Shown piece by piece: positions 33,317-38,452 of a DNA stretch of 38,452 nt. Each line of letters starts with the position of its first letter. Position 1 is the stretch's first letter. Origin of the DNA: Lysobacterales bacterium (GTDB lineage: Bacteria > Pseudomonadota > Gammaproteobacteria > Xanthomonadales > Wenzhouxiangellaceae). The notes under the pieces were generated by a model that worked only from the letters and a program-made list of their open reading frames with translations, searched no databases and had not been told where the DNA came from. The translations under genes and the position numbers were made by a program. The stretch is taken from the NCBI GenBank assembly GCA_002722315.1, contig PBLG01000036.1, positions 1 through 38,452 of the forward strand, given 5' to 3'.

Positions 33317-36300
33317 ATGAATATCGTTGAACTGGCCCGCGCGGCGCGGGCGCTGCCGATGCTGGCCCTGCTGGTGCTGGTAATCGGCCTCTGCAGCCAG
33401 GCCGTCCTGGCGCAGGAAACGTCGTCGAGCGTCCGAGGCCAGGTCCTGTCGGTCGACGGCAACCCCGTCGCCGGCGCCGAGGTGACCGTCAGGCACGTGC
33501 CGTCGGGAACGATAGCTCGAAGCCAGACCGGTAACGGCGGCCAGTTCTTCGCCAGCGGCCTGCGCGTCGGCGGCCCCTACGAAATCCGCGTGGTTTCCGA
33601 CGATTATCAGACCGTCGTGCGGGACAACATATTCCTGCAGCCTGGCTCGCAGAATCCGCTGGCGATTACCGTCGAGCCGGTCGCAGATACGACGGACGTC
33701 GTCACGGTCACGGCACAGCGCTCGGTTCTGGGCAGCCTGAACAATGGCGTCGGCTCGTCCTTCAGCGCGCAGGATATTGCCGAGCAGCCGGCAATCAACC
33801 GCGACGTCATCCAGACGCTGCTGCGCGACCCGCTGGCCCAGTCCGACGGCGAAGGCCAGCTTTCCGTGGCCGGGGTGAACCCGCGCTTCAACACGTTCTC
33901 GATCGACGGCGCGACCCAGACCGACAACTTCGGCCTCAGCGACGGCACCTACGCCACTTCGCGTTCGCCGATCAACCTCGACGCGGTCGAATCAGCCACG
34001 CTGTCGGTCGCCGATTATTCGGTGCTGGCCTCGGACTTCGTCGGCGGTCAGGTCAACGTCGTGACCAAGTCGGGGACCAACGAGATCGACGGCTCCGTCT
34101 TCTATGCGTACAAGGACGACAGCTTCGTCGGCAACAGCTTCGATGGCGGCAACTTCGATCCGGGCGATTTCGAGGAAAAGGAATACGGTTTCACGCTCGG
34201 CGGGCCGATCATCAAGGACAAGCTGTTCTTCTTCGTTTCCTACGATGAATACGAGAACGCGGCACCGGTCGATTTCACGAACTTCGACCGCGTCAACGGC
34301 GTCCAGCCCGGCTTCTTCGACGCGGTTCGCGAGATCATCCAGTCGACCTACGGCTTCGACCCGGGCACCCGCCCCGACGTCGCCAACGTGCCCGAAACGT
34401 CCGAGCGCACGCTGATCAAGCTCGACTGGAACATCAACCTCGACCACCGCCTGTCGTTCACTTACCAGAACACCGAGGAATCCGACGTCAGCGTCGGCGC
34501 CGACGAGTTCACCTCGGCCTGGTATGACACGCCGCTCGAAATCGAGGCCTACACGGCCCAGCTGTTCTCGGACTGGAGCAACAACTTCTCGACAAACCTC
34601 CGCGTCAACTACACCGAGTTCACCCGCGGCCAGATCTGCCGTGCCGGTTCCGACGTCGGGCAGATTTCGCTCGATTTCGAAGACGGCTTCCCGGGCAGCG
34701 TTGCCGGTTCACCGCTGGAAGGCCTGCTGACCGAAGGTGCGGACTTCATCGCCGGCTGCGACACCTTCCGGCACGCCAACGAATTCGACGACGAGCGCCT
34801 GGAAATCCTGGCCTCGGGCGAATACTTCGCCGGTGACCACGTGCTGACTTTCGGCACCGAAATCGATCAGTACGACCTGTTCAACCTGTTCGTGCCGAGT
34901 TCCCGGGGCGACTTCATCTTCGAAACCGCCGACCAGTTGATCAACAACAACCCGCAGGGCGTGTTCTACAGCAACGTGTCGTCGAACAACGTCAACGACG
35001 GCGCGGCCAAGTGGGGTTACGACCGCTACGCGTTCTTCCTGCAGGATCGCTGGTCGATCACGCCGGACTTCGAACTGAGCTACGGCCTGCGCTACGAGCG
35101 GATCGAGCAGGACGACAAGCCGGTCTTCAGCCAGCCGGTGTTCGACACTTACGGTGTGCGCACAGACAACAACCTCGACGGCAATGACCTGTTCATGCCG
35201 CGCGTCGGCTTCCTGTGGACGCCGCTTGCACGCACCAGCATCAGCGGTGGGTTCGGCCTGTTCTCCGGCGGCAACCCCGAAGTCTGGGTCTCGAATGCGT
35301 TCCAGGCACCGGTATTTGGTGAATTCGCCTTCATGCCGGGCGCTGTCAACCTGACCCAGGTGCCGCAGGAACTTCTCGACGCCGTTGCCCAGGGGGTTGC
35401 CCAGCCGATCGATTATGTCGGCGAAGATTTCGACACCCCGTCGGACTGGAAGGCCTCGCTGCGCTTCCAGCAGAGCTTCGACGCCGTCATCGGCGGCATG
35501 GACCTGGGCGACAACTATGTGTTCACCGCCCAGTACCTGTACACCCGCGCCAAGGACGGCTTCAACTGGGTCAATATCGCCCAGACACAGTTGAACGAAG
35601 CCCTGCCGATCGGCGAAGCGCCGGACGGTCGCCCGATCTACGCCGACCTGGATGATCTGGGCATTCCGAACCTGACCAAGCTGACCAACAACGACGGCGC
35701 CGAGAGCAGCACGCTGACGCTGGCACTGGCCAAGCGCTACGACTTCGGCTTCAACTTCGACGTCAGCTACGCCTACACCGACGCCGAAGTGGTCAGCGAA
35801 GGCACGTCGTCGCGCGGCATCTCCAACTGGCGCGGAATCTTCGCGGCCGATCGCAACAACCCGGATCCGCGCACCTCGCCGTTCCAGCAGGAGCACTCGT
35901 TCAAGTTCAACTTCGGCTACGAGCGCAACTTCGTCTCCAACCTGATGACCCGCGTCGACCTGTTCGGCCGGCTGTTCAAGGGCGACGTCTGGAGTACCGC
36001 GTTCGATGTGAGCAGCCGCAACGCGCTGTTCGGCCGGGCCGGCAACCGCGAGAGCCCGTTCGACAACAACCCGCTGTACATCCCGACCCCGGTCAACGAT
36101 CCGCGCGTCGTCTACGGCTCGGGCTTCGACGTCGCCGGCTTCTTCGACTACGTCGAGCGCAACGGCATCCCGGTCGGCAAGATCCACGACCCGTACTCGG
36201 AGACGCTGGGCGACTGGAACAATATCTGGGATCTGCGCTTCCAGCAGGAACTGCCGGGCATTCCGGGCCTCAGCCGCTTCGTCGGCGAGAACCGGTTCAA

Positions 36301-36601
36301 GCTGATCCTCGATATCGAGAACTTCGCCAACCTGCTCAACAGCGACTGGGGCAAGTTCACCAACGGCCCGGGCTTCGGCCAGGCCGGCATCGTCCAGGCT
36401 GACCTCGTGTCCGCCGCCGACGTCGCCGCCAACGGTATCGATGGTGCCACGGCACTCACCGGTGATGCGCCGCGTACGACCTGCCTGCAGGCCAGCGACT
36501 GCCTTTACCGCTACACCGATTTCGACAACGACCCGACGCAGTTCACGAACCGCGCCAACTCGGTCTACGAAATCCGCCTGACGCTGCGCTACGACTTCTG
36601 A
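33317..36601 (+). CDS. Oar-like TonB-dependent receptor with carboxypeptidase-regulatory domain
   Basis: A 1094-residue outer membrane protein. The signal peptide ends LCSQAVLA (after residue 32). Residues about 37-115 form a CarboxypepD_reg-like beta-sandwich (SVRGQVLSVDGNPVAGAEVT). A plug with NVVTKSGTNEIDGSVFYAY and LGGPIIKDKLFFFVSY follows, and the barrel ends in YEIRLTLRYDF. This layout matches Oar-type receptors of xanthomonads and myxobacteria, linked to uptake of peptides or large substrates or to surface and vesicle functions. Paired cysteines (QICRAGSD with AGCDTF; TTCLQASDC) suggest extracellular disulfides. No classic TonB box is obvious. GGGAG lies nine bases before ATG 33317; GTG 33311 is unlikely. 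Confidence 0.92.
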   Translation: MNIVELARAARALPMLALLVLVIGLCSQAVLAQETSSSVRGQVLSVDGNPVAGAEVTVRHVPSGTIARSQTGNGGQFFASGLRVGGPYEIRVVSDDYQTVVRDNIFLQPGSQNPLAITVEPVADTTDVVTVTAQRSVLGSLNNGVGSSFSAQDIAEQPAINRDVIQTLLRDPLAQSDGEGQLSVAGVNPRFNTFSIDGATQTDNFGLSDGTYATSRSPINLDAVESATLSVADYSVLASDFVGGQVNVVTKSGTNEIDGSVFYAYKDDSFVGNSFDGGNFDPGDFEEKEYGFTLGGPIIKDKLFFFVSYDEYENAAPVDFTNFDRVNGVQPGFFDAVREIIQSTYGFDPGTRPDVANVPETSERTLIKLDWNINLDHRLSFTYQNTEESDVSVGADEFTSAWYDTPLEIEAYTAQLFSDWSNNFSTNLRVNYTEFTRGQICRAGSDVGQISLDFEDGFPGSVAGSPLEGLLTEGADFIAGCDTFRHANEFDDERLEILASGEYFAGDHVLTFGTEIDQYDLFNLFVPSSRGDFIFETADQLINNNPQGVFYSNVSSNNVNDGAAKWGYDRYAFFLQDRWSITPDFELSYGLRYERIEQDDKPVFSQPVFDTYGVRTDNNLDGNDLFMPRVGFLWTPLARTSISGGFGLFSGGNPEVWVSNAFQAPVFGEFAFMPGAVNLTQVPQELLDAVAQGVAQPIDYVGEDFDTPSDWKASLRFQQSFDAVIGGMDLGDNYVFTAQYLYTRAKDGFNWVNIAQTQLNEALPIGEAPDGRPIYADLDDLGIPNLTKLTNNDGAESSTLTLALAKRYDFGFNFDVSYAYTDAEVVSEGTSSRGISNWRGIFAADRNNPDPRTSPFQQEHSFKFNFGYERNFVSNLMTRVDLFGRLFKGDVWSTAFDVSSRNALFGRAGNRESPFDNNPLYIPTPVNDPRVVYGSGFDVAGFFDYVERNGIPVGKIHDPYSETLGDWNNIWDLRFQQELPGIPGLSRFVGENRFKLILDIENFANLLNSDWGKFTNGPGFGQAGIVQADLVSAADVAANGIDGATALTGDAPRTTCLQASDCLYRYTDFDNDPTQFTNRANSVYEIRLTLRYDF

Positions 36602-36655
36602 GCTCAGCCAGCCAGGCACCGCCTTCCGACTCGGCCCCCGAGTCGGAACAAACAA

Positions 36656-36687
36656 GAAAAGCCAGCCGGAACCCGGCTGGCTTTTTT
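36656..36687 (+). terminator. Terminator of the Oar-like receptor gene
   Basis: AAAAGCCAGCCGG-AAC-CCGGCTGGCTTTTTT is a strong stem with T-run. Just upstream another 9-base hairpin, CCGACTCGG-CCC-CCGAGTCGG (36626-36646), stands in tandem. Confidence 0.95.
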
Positions 36688-36762
36688 CTTTGCAGGCACG
36701 ACACTGCCGGCTTCGCTAAAATCGACCGTCTTGCCCGAAAAAATCACAAGAACAGGAATCGA

Positions 36763-38163
36763 ATGAACGAATCAGCCCGATCCTCCCAGGTCTGCAAGCG
36801 GCAGACCCACTCGACCCGTGTCTATCCCGCCGGCAGCCTCAACATCCTGTCGCGCGAAGAGGTCTCGCGCCTGTCGGACGCGACCGAGGAAGTGGGCGAC
36901 ATGTTGCGCCGTTGCGCGCTGGCGGTGCTCAACAGCGGTGAGGCCGGCGACGATGCCGAGGCCATGCTTCAGCAATACAGCGACTTCGCGATCCGCGTCA
37001 ACCAGGTCAACCGCGGCATAAGGCTGGAGCTGGAGAACGCGCCGGGCTGCGCGTTTGTCGACGGTGAGATCATCTACGGCATCCGCGAACTGCTCTCGGC
37101 GGTGGTTCGCGACATCGTTTATTTTCATACCGAGATCCGGCCCAATCCCTATTTCGACCAGGGCTCGTCCGAGGGGATCAGCAATACCGTGTTCGAGATT
37201 CTTCGCAACGGGCGGCTGCTGGACGCCGACAACGAGCCCAGCCTGGTGATCTGCTGGGGCGGTCACTCGATACCCGATTACGAGTACGACTATTCCAAGG
37301 AGGTCGGGTACCAGCTGGGCTTGAGGGGCTGCAACATCGGCACCGGCTGCGGGCCCGGCGCGATGAAGGGTCCGATGAAGGGCGCGACCATAGGCCACGC
37401 CAAGCAGCGTACGCTGCCCGGCCGCTACGTCGGCATTACCGAGCCCGGGATCATCGCGGCCGAGTCGCCGAACCCGATCGTCAACGAGCTGGTGATCCTG
37501 CCGGATATCGAAAAGCGACTCGAAGCGTTCGTGCGCCTGGGTCATGGCATCGTGGTGTTTCCCGGTGGAGCGGGTACCGCGGAAGAAATCCTGTTCCTGC
37601 TCGGCGTGCTGCTCAACCCGGCGAATCGGGACATGCCGTTTCCGTTGATCTTCACCGGCCCGGCCTCGTCGGCCGACTATTTCGAGGAAATCGACCAGTT
37701 CGTGCGCCACGCCCTGGGCGATGACGCCGCTTCGCGCTACAAGATCATCATCGACGACCCGGAAGCCGTGGCGGTCGAGATGAAGAACGGCCTGAAGTCG
37801 GTGCGCGACTACCGCGTCGAGACCAAGGACGCGTTCTACTTCAACTGGCAGCTGCAGATCGATCCGCAGTTCCAGCATCCGTTCGATCCCACGCACGAAG
37901 CGGTCGCCGCGATGCCGGTGTCGCGCGACCTCCCGCGCCACGAACTCGCCGCCAATCTCAGGCGGGTGTTTTCAGCCATTGTCTCGGGCAACGTCAAGTC
38001 GGACGGCATCCGGCGCATCCGCGAGCACGGCCCGTTCGAGATTCGGGGCGAGGCCGACCTGATGGACAAGCTCGATCGTCTGCTCGACCGGTTCGTCCGG
38101 CAGCATCGGATGAAGCTGCCGGGGGACAAGGCTTACGAGCCTTGTTATCGGGTCATTCGTTGA
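36763..38163 (+). CDS. ppnN: Pyrimidine/purine nucleotide 5'-monophosphate nucleosidase
   Basis: A 466-residue YgdH-type enzyme that splits nucleoside monophosphates into base and ribose 5-phosphate; in E. coli it is stimulated by (p)ppGpp. The central LOG/lysine-decarboxylase-like Rossmann domain carries GTGCGPGAMKGPMKGA (193-208) and catalytic PGGAGTAEE (267-275). Additional N- and C-terminal regions flank it as in the full-length family (E. coli about 454 residues). AGGAA lies just before the ATG. It stands alone between the receptor terminator and its own. Confidence 0.95.
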   Translation: MNESARSSQVCKRQTHSTRVYPAGSLNILSREEVSRLSDATEEVGDMLRRCALAVLNSGEAGDDAEAMLQQYSDFAIRVNQVNRGIRLELENAPGCAFVDGEIIYGIRELLSAVVRDIVYFHTEIRPNPYFDQGSSEGISNTVFEILRNGRLLDADNEPSLVICWGGHSIPDYEYDYSKEVGYQLGLRGCNIGTGCGPGAMKGPMKGATIGHAKQRTLPGRYVGITEPGIIAAESPNPIVNELVILPDIEKRLEAFVRLGHGIVVFPGGAGTAEEILFLLGVLLNPANRDMPFPLIFTGPASSADYFEEIDQFVRHALGDDAASRYKIIIDDPEAVAVEMKNGLKSVRDYRVETKDAFYFNWQLQIDPQFQHPFDPTHEAVAAMPVSRDLPRHELAANLRRVFSAIVSGNVKSDGIRRIREHGPFEIRGEADLMDKLDRLLDRFVRQHRMKLPGDKAYEPCYRVIR

Positions 38164-38176
38164 TTTCTTGACGCTG

Positions 38177-38226
38177 CGCGCCCGGCGGGTGGTTATTTGC
38201 ACCGGGCCGGGTGCGGGCGGTTTTTT
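38177..38226 (+). terminator. Probable terminator of ppnN
   Basis: An imperfect GC-rich stem (GCCCGGCGGGTG... with ...CACCGGGCCGGGTGC) ends in GCGGTTTTTT, 14 bases after the ppnN stop. Confidence 0.55.
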
Positions 38227-38233
38227 CTTTGAT

Positions 38234-38265
38234 TCAACTTCTAACTTCTGACTTCAACTTCAAAT
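38234..38265. repeat. Short heptamer repeat
   Basis: TCAACTTCTAACTTCTGACTTCAACTTCAAAT reads as about four 7-base units of the ACTTCTA/ACTTCAA type. The unit length is the same as in the block at 13164-13232. Confidence 0.6.
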
Positions 38266-38452
38266 CCGTTTCGCCCCGCGCTTCGCGCTTGCGGGCGAGT
38301 GACTTTTTTCGGTTGCAAAAAAAGTAACCAAAAATGCGCTTTACAGGCGGCAGCTGTTATAGGGAACCTCTGAACAACTCTGCACGGGCGCGACGGCGCC
38401 TTTGCGGGAGGCTCCGGCTTGGCTTGGGCGAGCGTGGTTTGGTTGTTCCAAA

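Larger units (their letters stand above)
38164..38452. other. Repeat-rich intergenic end of window
   Basis: No gene is seen in 289 bases. After the ppnN terminator come heptamer-like repeats, a GC-rich stem and the AT-rich inverted pair ACTTTTTT (38302-38309) / AAAAAAAGT (38317-38325), a motif often seen between xanthomonad genes. The tail contains GGGAACCTCTGAACAACTCT near 38360-38380, which resembles an insertion-sequence end but is cut off. Confidence 0.45.

Noticed and set aside
34709..36655. 648-codon open frame antisense to the Oar-like receptor
   Set aside because: It mirrors the codon pattern of the receptor, has no domain and no ribosome site.

Overview
The window is GC-rich bacterial chromosome. 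Gene content suggests a gammaproteobacterium of the Xanthomonadales/Wenzhouxiangella type: a class-I PurE/PurK pair, succinyl-type MetX, Fe-SOD, KDO kinase, rpsO-pnp, a DksA with half a zinc finger and a very large Oar-like TonB-dependent receptor. That placement is an inference from content and style, not from a marker gene.

Layout. Positions 1-2655 are a poorly coding, lower-GC accessory strip lying against the 3' end of a tRNA-Leu(CAA). It holds a decayed istB (IS21 helper ATPase) relic, a lipoprotein gene of unknown function and two copies of an odd ~65 bp repeat. From 2656 rightwards the window is dense housekeeping sequence. Genes in order: a MetX acyltransferase with cysteine dioxygenase; ompW with a well-placed FNR/CRP-like box; an FeS-BCP-type photolyase; a Trm112-like protein; purE-purK; argD; sodB; a solitary HyuB; an acetolactate-synthase-like TPP enzyme; a fatty-acid-hydroxylase-like membrane protein; kdkA and a GT9 glycosyltransferase (LPS core); a DUF6165 protein; rpsO-pnp; a Lon-family protein whose catalytic Ser and Lys both appear replaced, with an anchored alpha/beta hydrolase upstream; a tightly coupled PhyH dioxygenase / VUT transporter / EamA transporter operon; yidD-DUF2937; dksA; an OmpA-like porin; cysS-sufE; pepQ; tRNA-Pro(CGG); the Oar-like receptor; and ppnN.

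Themes. Sulfur and cysteine metabolism appears twice (MetX with cysteine dioxygenase; CysS with SufE). Envelope functions recur (OmpW, OmpA, Oar-like receptor, KdkA/GT9, YidD). Stringent-response proteins occur twice (DksA, PpnN). Intergenic spaces are unusually rich in inverted repeats: REP/REPIN-like elements with a GTGGGAG head, a nested 81 bp cruciform before purE, a 97 bp hairpin after sodB, and heptamer repeats after hyuB and ppnN. The best candidates for new biology are the apparent pseudo-Lon protease, the PhyH-VUT-EamA operon, and the repeat families.
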